NCBI RefSeq assembly: GCF_039522605.1
Contig: NZ_BAAADS010000025.1
Span: 186,001-250,000 of the forward strand
Source of the DNA: Lentibacillus siamensis
Lineage (GTDB): Bacteria > Bacillota > Bacilli > Bacillales > Amphibacillaceae
Reading direction: 5' to 3'
Length of the DNA stretch: 64,000 nucleotides
Shown here: in pieces, positions 1 to 7,648 of the stretch
How the letters are laid out: each line of letters begins with the position of its first letter
How positions within the stretch are numbered: the first letter of the stretch is position 1
Translations under genes and position numbers: made by a program
The notes under the pieces: generated by a model
Databases searched by the model: none
Told to the model about the DNA's origin: nothing
What the model saw: the letters and a program-made list of their open reading frames with translations, nothing else

Positions 1-379
1 AACCGGCCTTTGCGGCCAACGTCGGCATACCCCTTTGTAGGGGCACGTATTTCCTCCGCTATTTTTACGTTTATGACACTATGCTTGAATCGAAATCGTT
101 GTAGAAAAACGGACAATACCACTACACTAGTCCGGGTGAGTGGAGGGCGGTGACTCCTGCGGGAACAGCACGAGTCCGAAGACCCCGCAGAGTGGTTTTC
201 TCAAGGGGACTGAGGCCGTGCCCGCGGAAAGCATCCGCCCGGAACGATCCCGGACGGCAGGGTGAGAAGCGGACATGATTATAGAACACATTCCAGCAGT
301 TACGTCGCAGTTTTGTTCAACTGTGAGAGCAAAAGTGCAACAATTCCCGGAAGGATCCCCACGATGATTACTAGTCTTG
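1..379. repeat. Dispersed mosaic repeat region, copy 1
   Basis: No gene is supported here. Bases 129-293 match, in inverted orientation, the two ends of a larger repeat at 19428-19699: both share the block around GTGACTCCTGCGGG, the block CAGCACGAGTCCGAAGACC, and the tail with GATCCCGGACGGCAGG and GAAGCGGACAT. Bases 10-50, with TGCGGCCAACGTCG, match a segment found inside the second copy. Repeats of this GC-richer kind are scattered through Bacillaceae intergenic regions (family knowledge). The 100-codon minus frame across it follows the repeat and is not a credible gene. Confidence 0.75.
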
Positions 380-1222
380 TTATGGTGTTTCCAGCGTGAT
401 TCTGCCAAGTCTTCCGGTTCTGAGATCACGAATTACCAGGTCTGATACTTTGTCAAAGTTTACGTTGCCGCCGCTTTCAAGAGCTCCCCGTCGTTTGCCA
501 ATCAATACGAAAACATCCCACATGTCATCCATTTCCGAATCAATCGAATAGCGCTCCATGAGTTGCTCCGGATAGTGCTCCTGCATATATGTAATAACGA
601 ATGCTACGATATCCTGCATGGAAAGCAGTTTATCTTTAATCGTACCGATTGCTGCCAACCGGTAACCAACCAGTTCATCTTCAAATTTTGGCCATAAAAT
701 CCCCGGCGTATCCAAAAGTTCAAATTCATTTTGAACTTTTATCCACAGCTGTTGTTTGGTTACTCCTGGCTTATCACCTATTTTTGCAATTTTTTTATTG
801 GCTAGCCGATTGATCAAAGAAGATTTGCCTACATTGGGAATTCCCAAAATCATGCCCCTTCCAGGTCTCGGGTTAATTCCTTTTTTCTTAAGCTTATCCA
901 TTTTTGACTGGCTCAGTTTCTTGCCAAGCCGAATCACTTCTTTTATGTCTGCCTTATTGTTGACATTGACAGCAACTGCAGGTATACCAATTGCTCTGAA
1001 ATAAGCAATCCACTCTTCTGTTTGCCGTTCATCAGCCAAATCCTTTTTCATAAATACCATCATTTTAGGTTTATCCAGCAGTATTTGCTGAAGCATCGGA
1101 TTTTGTGAGGAGAATGGCGCGCGCGCATCCACTAACTCCATCACAAAGTCAACCAATTTCAGTTTTTCTTCCACTTCACGCTTAGCTTTTGCCATATGTC
1201 CCGGAAACCACTGTATCGTCAT
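380..1222 (-). CDS. rbgA: Ribosome biogenesis GTPase RbgA (YlqF)
   Basis: Circularly permuted GTPase of 280 aa that acts late in 50S subunit assembly. The motif order is permuted: a G4-like KKD at about 59-61, then G1 GIPNVGKS at 127-134, a PGVTKQ G2 segment near 152-157 and DTPG (G3) at 171-174. The N-terminus WFPGHMAKAKR carries the conserved histidine (His9) of the family. The G4 motif reads KKDL rather than the textbook NKxD. The start follows AGGGTG, which overlaps the stop of the signal peptidase gene just upstream, so the two are probably co-transcribed. In B. subtilis rnhB follows; that would lie beyond the window edge. Confidence 0.95.
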   Translation of the reverse strand: MTIQWFPGHMAKAKREVEEKLKLVDFVMELVDARAPFSSQNPMLQQILLDKPKMMVFMKKDLADERQTEEWIAYFRAIGIPAVAVNVNNKADIKEVIRLGKKLSQSKMDKLKKKGINPRPGRGMILGIPNVGKSSLINRLANKKIAKIGDKPGVTKQQLWIKVQNEFELLDTPGILWPKFEDELVGYRLAAIGTIKDKLLSMQDIVAFVITYMQEHYPEQLMERYSIDSEMDDMWDVFVLIGKRRGALESGGNVNFDKVSDLVIRDLRTGRLGRITLETP

Positions 1223-1234
1223 TATTTATTCACC

Positions 1235-1786
1235 CTAATAATTCATTATTTGCATTCGGTCAAACGGCCAGTAGATTAAATTAGCAGTTCCAACAATCTT
1301 ATCCATGGATATTAAACCCAAAATCCGGCTGTCAGTTGAATTTCCCCGGTTATCCCCCAATACGAGCACATGGCCTTCAGGGATTTTTTCATAACCACCC
1401 GGAAGTTCTTCCAGTCTGAAATCATCTGTATATGTATTTTCCCCTTTTTTCATCTGGTCTATAAAAGGTTCATCTACTTTTTTTCCATCAATAAACAGTT
1501 GATCTTCTTTAACGGCTACATGCTCACCAGGTAAACCAATAACCCGTTTAATAAAGTCTTTTCTATCGGAAGCATGAAAAACAACAATATCGAATCGCTC
1601 CGGTTCAGCCACATCATAAATAATTTTGTTGACTATCATTTGATCCCTGTCGTGAAGTGTCGGCATCATGGATGGACCATCAACAACAATAGGAGCAAAA
1701 AAGAAAGTCCGAACAATAAAAATTAACGCAAAAGCAATTAATAATGCCTTCGTCCACTCAAACCATTCACTTTTCCGTTTCTTCAT
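1235..1786 (-). CDS. lepB: Type I signal peptidase
   Basis: Membrane-bound serine protease of 183 aa that cleaves Sec/Tat signal peptides at the outer face of the membrane. One N-terminal membrane segment (about residues 13-33) precedes the catalytic box with Ser39 in GPSMMPTL. The general-base lysine is Lys80 in FIKRVIGLPGE, and the box E motif GDNRGNSTDSR is near the C-terminus. This is the compact Bacillus SipS/SipT type with one TM segment. GGAGGGG precedes the ATG at 1786. It lies between rplS and rbgA, an arrangement seen in other Firmicutes but not in B. subtilis. The rplS terminator separates it from the upstream operon, so it needs its own promoter; I see no convincing one. Confidence 0.93.
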   Translation of the reverse strand: MKKRKSEWFEWTKALLIAFALIFIVRTFFFAPIVVDGPSMMPTLHDRDQMIVNKIIYDVAEPERFDIVVFHASDRKDFIKRVIGLPGEHVAVKEDQLFIDGKKVDEPFIDQMKKGENTYTDDFRLEELPGGYEKIPEGHVLVLGDNRGNSTDSRILGLISMDKIVGTANLIYWPFDRMQIMNY

Positions 1787-1906
1787 ATATTCCCCTCCAG
1801 CACTAACCTAATCATTGTTGTTACGTATAGCATTGATTCTGATTCATCACTCAGATTGGAAGTCACCTGCATTCGCTCCAACCAAATGATACTTTACAAT
1901 GTTATC

Positions 1907-1946
1907 AACAAAAAAGGAGCTTGCACCATATAAGCGAAGCTCCTTT
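1907..1946 (-). terminator. Intrinsic terminator downstream of rplS
   Basis: On the minus strand a perfect 10-bp stem (AAAGGAGCTT with AAGCTCCTTT) encloses a 14-nt loop and runs into a T-tract. It lies just after the rplS stop codon and ends the rpsP-to-rplS transcription unit. Confidence 0.88.
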
Positions 1947-1962
1947 CCCTACAATAATTTCT

Positions 1963-2307
1963 CTATCGACGTTCTTTGATACGTGCTGCTTTTCCGCGAA
2001 GATTGCGAAGATAGTATAGTTTAGCGCGCCTGACAATACCACGACGAGAAACTTCAATCTTTGCAACTCGAGGTGAATGCAACGGAAATGTACGTTCAAC
2101 ACCAACACCGTAAGAAAGCTTTCTTACTGTAAATGTTTCACTGATTCCACCGTTTTGGCGTTTAATAACAACACCTTCAAAAACCTGAATACGCTCACGT
2201 GAACCTTCAACAACTTTCACATGGACCTTTACCTTATCTCCGGGACGGAAATCAGGATGATCCGTGCGAAGCTGATCTTTTGTGACTTCTTCAATCAGTT
2301 TTTGCAT
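1963..2307 (-). CDS. rplS: Large subunit ribosomal protein L19
   Basis: L19 sits at the 30S-50S interface. The product is 114 aa, close to the 115 aa usual in Bacillus, and has the family segments DFRPGDKVKVHVKV, ERIQVFEGVVIKR and the basic C-terminus. I place the start at the ATG at 2307 (MQKLIEEV) because AAGGAG lies 8 nt upstream; the longer frame to 2337 has no comparable site. It has its own promoter inside the gap after trmD and is followed by a strong terminator, so it can be expressed apart from the upstream genes. Confidence 0.96.
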   Translation of the reverse strand: MQKLIEEVTKDQLRTDHPDFRPGDKVKVHVKVVEGSRERIQVFEGVVIKRQNGGISETFTVRKLSYGVGVERTFPLHSPRVAKIEVSRRGIVRRAKLYYLRNLRGKAARIKERR

Positions 2308-2395
2308 CCTAGTCACTCCTTCCAAACCAATGCTCATATCCGGCTACGGGAAAGCGGAACATCGTTTTTACGCTTAAAGTAAATACTTTAAGAAC
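2308..2395 (-). promoter_or_regulatory. Structured 5' leader of rplS, candidate L19 leader
   Basis: Between the rplS promoter and start codon the minus strand has a 7-bp hairpin (CTTAAAG with CTTTAAG, 2373-2392), followed by a GC-richer segment near 2340-2365. Firmicutes rplS genes often carry an L19 leader (known family). I infer this from position and structure only; I cannot confirm the consensus. Confidence 0.4.
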
Positions 2396-2402
2396 AACAA
2401 TT

Positions 2403-2431
2403 AATATACCACACTGTTACGGTGAGTTCAA
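2403..2431 (-). promoter_or_regulatory. Sigma-A promoter for rplS
   Basis: On the minus strand TTGAAC (2426-2431) and TATATT (2403-2408) are separated by 17 bp. The transcript would carry a leader of about 90 nt. Confidence 0.72.
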
Positions 2432-2438
2432 CAATATT

Positions 2439-3173
2439 TTAATAATTGTTCTTAAGCTCTTCCCAGATTTTTAAATCATTTTTGGACAATAAATCAGCAT
2501 CAATTAAATCTTTACGTCTTTCATATGTTCGTTTCAAAGATTCTTTGCGACGCCATGCTTCAATTTTTGCATGATTGCCGGACAGCAGTACGTCCGGCAC
2601 CTTCATTCCTCTAAAATCAGCAGGGCGTGTATAATGCGGATGCTCCAGCAATCCGGTTGAAAATGAATCCTTTGGTGCAGAATCCTCATTTCCAAGAACC
2701 TCCGGCAAAAGTCTGACCACACTGTCAATCACGACCATCGCGCCAAGTTCTCCTCCGGTTAAAACATAATCACCAATAGAAATTTCATCGGTAACAAGAT
2801 GTTCCCGGATTCGTTCATCATACCCTTCATAGTGACCGCATATGAACACAAGATGGTCCTCTTTAGCCAGTTCTTCCGCCTTGTTTTGGTTATATGTTGC
2901 CCCTTGTGGACACATCAGGATAACCCGCGGTTTTGTCGATTGTTTTTCTTTCAGATCATCCACTGCATCAAAAATCGGCTGCGGGGTTAATACCATGCCG
3001 GCACCGCCGCCGTATGGATAGTCATCAACCTTGGAATGTTTGTTTTCCGTATAGTCCCGAAAATTTACCAGGTTATAGCTGTATTTTGCTTTGTCATTTG
3101 CTTTCTTCAAAATCGAATGGTTGAATACGCTTGAAACCAATTCGGGAAATAACGTTAAGACATCAATATGCAT
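2439..3173 (-). CDS. trmD: tRNA (guanine-N1)-methyltransferase TrmD
   Basis: SPOUT methyltransferase of 244 aa that makes m1G37 in tRNAs from S-adenosylmethionine and prevents +1 frameshifts. The SAM-binding trefoil knot is visible as CGHYEGYDERI (112-122) and SIGDYVLTGGE (132-142), and the N-terminal MHIDVLTLFPE is typical. The ATG at 3173 overlaps the rimM stop by one base (TAATG), a sign of translational coupling. The length is normal. The rplS promoter begins just after the stop codon. Confidence 0.96.
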   Translation of the reverse strand: MHIDVLTLFPELVSSVFNHSILKKANDKAKYSYNLVNFRDYTENKHSKVDDYPYGGGAGMVLTPQPIFDAVDDLKEKQSTKPRVILMCPQGATYNQNKAEELAKEDHLVFICGHYEGYDERIREHLVTDEISIGDYVLTGGELGAMVVIDSVVRLLPEVLGNEDSAPKDSFSTGLLEHPHYTRPADFRGMKVPDVLLSGNHAKIEAWRRKESLKRTYERRKDLIDADLLSKNDLKIWEELKNNY

Positions 3174-3688
3174 TAGTCGAGCAGCCCTTCCATCGGTTCA
3201 ATAATCACTTTTTTGGCGGAAATGTCCACCTGCTTTACTACATCCTCTATAAAGGGCAGCAATGCATCTTTTTCCTGATGCCGCTTCACCACCCATACAT
3301 CATTAGCACCCGGTGATAAAATTTCCTTGATCACACCAACTTTTTCATCATTTACAGTATAAACGTCACACCCAATGATTTCATAATAGTAAAATTCATT
3401 CTCGTCCAGTTCTGTTAACTGTTCCGAAGTGATTTTCAGAAAACCACCTTTAAATTGTTCCACATCATTAATCGTATCGTATCCCTTAAACCGGATCAGG
3501 TCATATCCTTTATGGATACGATGAGTGGCGATTTCCAGTTCAAGCTGCTGCCCGTTCTCGTTTTCCAGATACAATAAATTTCCCGACACAAAGCGTTCCT
3601 CAAAATCGGTAATACGCAGCACTTTTACTTCACCATTAATTCCATGTGTATTGATTATTTTCCCTGCGTTGAACATTTTTTCTGTCAT
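3173..3688 (-). CDS. rimM: 16S rRNA processing/30S maturation factor RimM
   Basis: Protein of 171 aa that binds S19 and helps assemble the 30S head. The N-terminal RimM beta-barrel begins with FNAGKIINTHGINGEVKVLRI. The C-terminal PRC-barrel contains YYYEIIGCDVYT and ends in IEPMEGLLD. Gene order ylqD-rimM-trmD is conserved in Bacillaceae. It is translationally coupled to trmD through a one-base overlap. Confidence 0.94.
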   Translation of the reverse strand: MTEKMFNAGKIINTHGINGEVKVLRITDFEERFVSGNLLYLENENGQQLELEIATHRIHKGYDLIRFKGYDTINDVEQFKGGFLKITSEQLTELDENEFYYYEIIGCDVYTVNDEKVGVIKEILSPGANDVWVVKRHQEKDALLPFIEDVVKQVDISAKKVIIEPMEGLLD

Positions 3689-3699
3689 GATTTCACCTG

Positions 3700-4089
3700 C
3701 TACCCATCAATACGAACGACTATATCGTCTTTGATGACAATCGCCGTTTCCTCTAAAATTTCTTCCCAATGCGAACCTTCCGTCACTTCAACAAGAGCCT
3801 CAACCTCTTTTTCAGTGATTTCACTGCCGATTTCCAGCATATCCAATTGTTCGATTTTAAACTCAGCCAATTTTATTTTTTCTTTACGGTTCTTAATCTC
3901 CTGCTGAAACCTTTGAGAAAGCTCCTGTTTGGAAACACCGGACCTGTTCAATAACTTGCGCTGTTCAAATAACAGCTGTTGACACTCTTGTTCAAGCCGC
4001 ATTTTATGATCATAAAATTTTTTATGCAAATTCTCCTTGCTTTTCTCGGTAACAATTTGTTTAATCAGGACCTTTTTAATGATTTGCAC
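3700..4089 (-). CDS. ylqD: YlqD family protein
   Basis: Conserved Bacillaceae protein of 129 aa with no established function. Most of the sequence is charged and predicted helical, with a coiled-coil-like central part (about 20-85, rich in K, E, Q and L). A short beta-rich C-terminus follows (WEEILEETAIVIKDDIVVRI). Its place between khpA and rimM and the overall sequence support assignment to YlqD. It lies directly downstream of a terminator and a dispersed two-hairpin repeat, so its expression may depend on read-through. Confidence 0.85.
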   Translation of the reverse strand: MQIIKKVLIKQIVTEKSKENLHKKFYDHKMRLEQECQQLLFEQRKLLNRSGVSKQELSQRFQQEIKNRKEKIKLAEFKIEQLDMLEIGSEITEKEVEALVEVTEGSHWEEILEETAIVIKDDIVVRIDG

Positions 4090-4136
4090 TACTGTTCCTC
4101 ACTCTCTAAACAGTTTAGTTATAGGTACAAATGTTT

Positions 4137-4221
4137 AGAAAACTTGGTTGTCACCAAGAGTTTAGGTGACAGCCTTAGTTGCACGTATGCAGTAAGAACG
4201 ATTTTATACTCTTATCTGCTT
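4137..4221 (+). repeat. Two-hairpin dispersed repeat, copy A
   Basis: One of four related elements in this window. On the plus strand GGTTGTCACC pairs with GGTGACAGCC (one G-U pair) around a 9-nt loop. A second, imperfect hairpin is formed by GCAGTAAGA and TCTTATCTGC. Its GCAG-hairpin end abuts the T-tract of the khpA terminator on the minus strand. It separates khpA from ylqD. Confidence 0.85.
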
Positions 4222-4249
4222 AAAAAGGGAAAGGTCTCCCTCTCCCTTT
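4222..4249 (-). terminator. Candidate intrinsic terminator after khpA
   Basis: On the minus strand AAAGGGAGA pairs with TTTCCCTTT (nine pairs including one G-U) around an 8-nt loop, then TT. It overlaps the khpA stop codon and directly abuts repeat copy A. It probably attenuates rather than fully stops transcription into ylqD-rimM-trmD. Confidence 0.6.
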
Positions 4250-4475
4250 ACATAATATCCAAATAAATTCGTTTGTTGACGTCCGATTTGGCTGCGTAAA
4301 CAACCGTTCGGATTGCTTTAGCAATGCGGCCGTTTTTGCCGATGACCTTACCGACATCGTTTTCGTTAACAGTAAGATGATAGATGACTTTCGTCTCTTC
4401 TTCCGTTTCCTTAACAACGATGTCCTCAGGGTAATCGACTAATGGTGTAACAATCGTTTCAATTAGGGCTTTCAT
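4248..4475 (-). CDS. khpA: KH-domain RNA-binding protein KhpA (YlqC)
   Basis: Small RNA-binding protein of 75 aa made almost wholly of one KH domain, with the GxxG-type loop GKNGR in VGKVIGKNGRIAKAIRTVV. In Gram-positive bacteria KhpA works with KhpB (Jag) in RNA binding linked to cell elongation and division (family knowledge). It follows rpsP by 17 bp in the conserved rpsP-khpA order and is followed by a terminator-like hairpin and a dispersed repeat. Confidence 0.93.
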   Translation of the reverse strand: MKALIETIVTPLVDYPEDIVVKETEEETKVIYHLTVNENDVGKVIGKNGRIAKAIRTVVYAAKSDVNKRIYLDIM

Positions 4476-4492
4476 GATATCACACTACTTTA

Positions 4493-4762
4493 CTATTGAT
4501 TTTTCTGGTCGTGGAATTTTTTCATGATGCCTTCTTTTGAGAAAAGGTTACGAACAGTATCGCTCGGCTTAGCGCCTTTCGTCATCCAATCCAATGCCTT
4601 ATCTTCATCTATTTTAACTTCAACTGGATTAACAACAGGATTGTAAGTTCCAATCTGCTCAATCAGCCGACCGTCACGTGGTGAACGTGAATCTGCAACT
4701 ACCACACGATAAAATGGGTTTCTTTTGGACCCCATACGCTTTAAACGGATTTTAACTGCCAT
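4493..4762 (-). CDS. rpsP: Small subunit ribosomal protein S16
   Basis: S16 of 89 aa, the normal length, with the family start MAVKIRLKRMGSKRNPFYRVVVADSRSPRDGR and the conserved GTYNP. It is the first gene of the rpsP-khpA-ylqD-rimM-trmD unit. GGAGGTG precedes the ATG, and a sigma-A-type promoter lies just upstream in the gap after ffh. Confidence 0.97.
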   Translation of the reverse strand: MAVKIRLKRMGSKRNPFYRVVVADSRSPRDGRLIEQIGTYNPVVNPVEVKIDEDKALDWMTKGAKPSDTVRNLFSKEGIMKKFHDQKNQ

Positions 4763-4802
4763 GTTTTTGCACCTCCAATAAATATGTTTTACACAATTTT
4801 AG

Positions 4803-4831
4803 ATTCTAACAGAAAGTGTAAGGTCTGTAAA
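4803..4831 (-). promoter_or_regulatory. Sigma-A promoter for rpsP operon
   Basis: On the minus strand TTTACA (4826-4831) and TAGAAT (4803-4808) are 17 bp apart, about 40 bp upstream of the rpsP start codon. Confidence 0.6.
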
Positions 4832-4902
4832 GTGTTTTTACATTACATCATGAACAATCGAAAAACAACTTCACAGTCTGCTTCATTATCCACTCTCTCT
4901 GT

Positions 4903-6249
4903 TTACATAAACGGAAACTTCATTCCGCTTTTACCTTTTTTGCCTTTCTGCATTCCAGTCATTTGTTTCATCATTTTTTTCATTTCATTGAATTGCTTAA
5001 GCAAACGGTTTACCTGAGAAACAGAAGTTCCCGATCCTTTAGCTATCCGTTTTTTTCTGCTCGCATTCATTATGCTTGGATCCTGCCGCTCTTTCTTGGT
5101 CATGGATTGAATAATTGCTTCGACATGTGACAGTTGTTTCTCATCAAGCTGAGCATTTTTCAGCCCTTTCATTTTATTGGCACCCGGAATCATAGCCATC
5201 AAATCTTCAAGTGGTCCCATGCTTTTAACCTGACCCATCTGTTCCAGAAAGTCATCAAAGGTAAATGACATGGTACGCATTTTTTCTTCCAGTTCTTTTG
5301 CCTGTTTTTCGTCAACATTTGTCTGTGCTTTTTCAATAAGGGATAGTACATCACCCATCCCAAGTATTCTGGATGCCATCCGTTCAGGGTGAAATGCCTC
5401 AAGTCCATCCAGTTTTTCACCAGTACCAGCAAATTTAATTGGCTTATCCGTCACCGCTTTGATGGATAAGGCAGCGCCTCCACGGGTGTCACCATCAAGT
5501 TTTGTCAAAACAACTCCGGATATATCAAGCTGTTCATTAAAACTATCCGCAACGTTAACAGCGTCCTGACCGGTCATTGCATCGACAACAAGGAAAATCT
5601 CATCCGGTTTAACTGCTGTCTTTATTTGTTCCAGTTCATCCATTAGATCGTTATCAACATGCAAACGCCCCGCTGTATCAATAATGACATAATCATTATG
5701 TTCAGCTTTTGCCTGTTCAATGGCCTCCGTTGCAATATCGACCGGGTTTGCATCCGTCCCTTTTGAAAAAACCGGCATACTCAGTTGCTGTCCCAGTGTT
5801 TCCAGTTGGTCGATCGCCGCCGGACGATAAATATCACATGCCGCAAGAAGCGGTGTACGATTGTGATTTTTCCGCAGGTGGTTGGCAAGTTTACCGGTTG
5901 TCGTTGTCTTACCCGCCCCTTGCAAACCGACCATCATAATCACGGTTGGCGGCCTGTCAGCCACGGCAATTTTACTTTGTTCACCGCCCATTAAGGCTGT
6001 TAATTCTTCTTTTACCACCTTAATAACCTGCTGTCCCGGGGTCAGACTCTCCATGACCTCCTGACCAACAGCACGTTCCCTAATACGTTTTATCAAATCT
6101 TTTACCACTTTAAAGTTTACGTCAGCCTCAAGTAAAGCAAGCCGTACCTCGCGTGTCATCTCTTTGACGTCTTGCTCAGATACCTTCCCTTTACCTGTAA
6201 TTTTTTTCATTGTGCTTTGTAAACGGTCGGCCAATCCTTCAAATGCCAT
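4903..6249 (-). CDS. ffh: Signal recognition particle protein Ffh (SRP54)
   Basis: SRP GTPase of 448 aa that binds 4.5S/6S RNA and the signal sequences of nascent membrane and secreted proteins. The N domain (about 1-90) precedes the G domain with P-loop GLQGAGKT (108-115), DTAGRLHVD near 191 and TKLDGDTRGGAAL. The C-terminal M domain is methionine-rich, ending MMKQMTGMQKGKKGKSGMKFPFM. It sits with ylxM and ftsY, its partners in targeting. GGAGG precedes the ATG. Confidence 0.97.
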   Translation of the reverse strand: MAFEGLADRLQSTMKKITGKGKVSEQDVKEMTREVRLALLEADVNFKVVKDLIKRIRERAVGQEVMESLTPGQQVIKVVKEELTALMGGEQSKIAVADRPPTVIMMVGLQGAGKTTTTGKLANHLRKNHNRTPLLAACDIYRPAAIDQLETLGQQLSMPVFSKGTDANPVDIATEAIEQAKAEHNDYVIIDTAGRLHVDNDLMDELEQIKTAVKPDEIFLVVDAMTGQDAVNVADSFNEQLDISGVVLTKLDGDTRGGAALSIKAVTDKPIKFAGTGEKLDGLEAFHPERMASRILGMGDVLSLIEKAQTNVDEKQAKELEEKMRTMSFTFDDFLEQMGQVKSMGPLEDLMAMIPGANKMKGLKNAQLDEKQLSHVEAIIQSMTKKERQDPSIMNASRKKRIAKGSGTSVSQVNRLLKQFNEMKKMMKQMTGMQKGKKGKSGMKFPFM

Positions 6250-6262
6250 AGAAGGTGTCCTC

Positions 6263-6583
6263 CTAATCTAATTCTTTTAATTGATTTATCAGTGTCCGAA
6301 ACACACTATCTGGTGGACTTTCTTTATCCATTTTTACCAAAATACCCTGTCGTTTCTGAAACTTCGCATAAAGCTTCAACTTGGATTCATACGATTCAAG
6401 CATTGTTTCTGTACGCCTGATATTATCGTATACAGCTTGACGTGATACCTCCAGCAGTTCTGAAATCTCACCAAGCGAATAATCTTCCAGATAATACATT
6501 TCCATATAATTGCGCTGTTTAGGGGTTAATAGTTCCTGGTAGAAATCAAATAAATAATTGATCCGTGTTGTCTTTTCCAACAA
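6263..6583 (-). CDS. ylxM: YlxM family putative DNA-binding protein
   Basis: Protein of 106 aa of the YlxM/p13 family, encoded next to ffh in most Firmicutes and known in streptococci as an SRP accessory factor. A sigma-70 region-4-like helix-turn-helix is visible (YYLEDYSLGEISELLEVSRQAVYDNIRR, about 30-57). The start is TTG at 6583: AGGGGTG lies 7 nt upstream and no ATG offers a better position. It begins 51 bp after ftsY ends. Confidence 0.9.
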   Translation of the reverse strand: MLEKTTRINYLFDFYQELLTPKQRNYMEMYYLEDYSLGEISELLEVSRQAVYDNIRRTETMLESYESKLKLYAKFQKRQGILVKMDKESPPDSVFRTLINQLKELD

Positions 6584-6634
6584 TTTATATCACCCCTTGT
6601 TAAGTGAAATCCCTTTACAAAAGTAATACTATCA

Positions 6635-7633
6635 TTATTCAGCGGTTTCTTCAAGGAGATCAGCAAATAATCCATATACAAAGGCATGGGCATTAAATTC
6701 CCTCAAGTCCTCCATTTTTTCACCCAGCCCGGCAAATTTCACCGGAATCTGCAGTTCATTACGGATTGCCAGAACAATCCCGCCCTTAGCAGTCCCATCA
6801 AGTTTCGTCAAAACAATTCCGGATACATCGGTAGCTTCCGAGAATGTTTTCGCCTGACTCATTGCATTTTGTCCGGTAGTCGCATCAAGAACAAGTAATA
6901 CTTCGTGTGGAGCACTGGGTACCTCACGCTCAATCACACGTTTTACTTTGGCCAATTCGTTCATCAGATTCACCTTGTTTTGTAAACGTCCAGCAGTATC
7001 ACAGATCAGCACATCGGCATTTCGTGATTTTGCCGATTTGATTCCGTCAAAAATTACTGCTGCCGGGTCACTGCCCTCACTCTGCTTAATCACATCAACC
7101 CCGGCACGTTCACCCCAGACATCAAGCTGTTCGATGGCACCGGCACGAAATGTATCGCCTGCCGCCAATACAACATTTTTGCCTTCCTGCTTCAGTTTAT
7201 AGGCAAGTTTACCGATTGATGTTGTTTTGCCGGCTCCATTAACTCCAACAACCAAAATTATGGACAGTTCTCCATTCTGGATGTTGAGCTCTTCCAGATC
7301 CTCATCGTCATCTCCATAATAAATCTCCACCAGTTTTTCTGATATTACCTCTTTAACTTCCGCGGAGTCCTTTATATTACGTCGTTTCACTTCCATTTTT
7401 AGTTCATCAATCAGGTCCATTACTGTGGATACACCAACATCCGCCGAAATCAGCACTTCCTCCAGCTCTTCGAAAAAATCCTCATCAACTTTACGATACC
7501 GCGCAATTAAATCATTGATTTTGCCCGAAAACGAATTGCGTGTTTTTTCCATGCCCTGCTTATATGTTTTGGAAACTTCTTCGGTTTCTTCATTTTGTTT
7601 AAATTTATTTTTTAATTTGTCCATGAAGCCCAT
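6635..7633 (-). CDS. ftsY: SRP receptor FtsY
   Basis: SRP receptor GTPase of 332 aa that docks Ffh-ribosome complexes at the membrane. A short charged N-terminus precedes the N domain. The G domain has P-loop GVNGAGKT (130-137), the DTFRAGAIEQL motif, DTAGRLQNK and TKLDGTAKGG. The short A domain is typical of Bacillus. GGAGG stands 10 nt before the ATG. It follows smc by 15 bp in the conserved rnc-smc-ftsY order. Confidence 0.97.
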   Translation of the reverse strand: MGFMDKLKNKFKQNEETEEVSKTYKQGMEKTRNSFSGKINDLIARYRKVDEDFFEELEEVLISADVGVSTVMDLIDELKMEVKRRNIKDSAEVKEVISEKLVEIYYGDDDEDLEELNIQNGELSIILVVGVNGAGKTTSIGKLAYKLKQEGKNVVLAAGDTFRAGAIEQLDVWGERAGVDVIKQSEGSDPAAVIFDGIKSAKSRNADVLICDTAGRLQNKVNLMNELAKVKRVIEREVPSAPHEVLLVLDATTGQNAMSQAKTFSEATDVSGIVLTKLDGTAKGGIVLAIRNELQIPVKFAGLGEKMEDLREFNAHAFVYGLFADLLEETAE

Positions 7634-7648
7634 ATTTATGGTTCCTCC

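Noticed and set aside
127..429. 100-codon minus-strand frame over the first repeat
   Set aside because: It follows the repeat sequence, overlaps the end of rbgA and has no ribosome-binding site or recognisable domain; the match with 19428-19699 explains it.
4903..5017. Short plus-strand frames opposite ffh and other genes
   Set aside because: These are shadows of the minus-strand genes, with no ribosome-binding site or conserved sequence.
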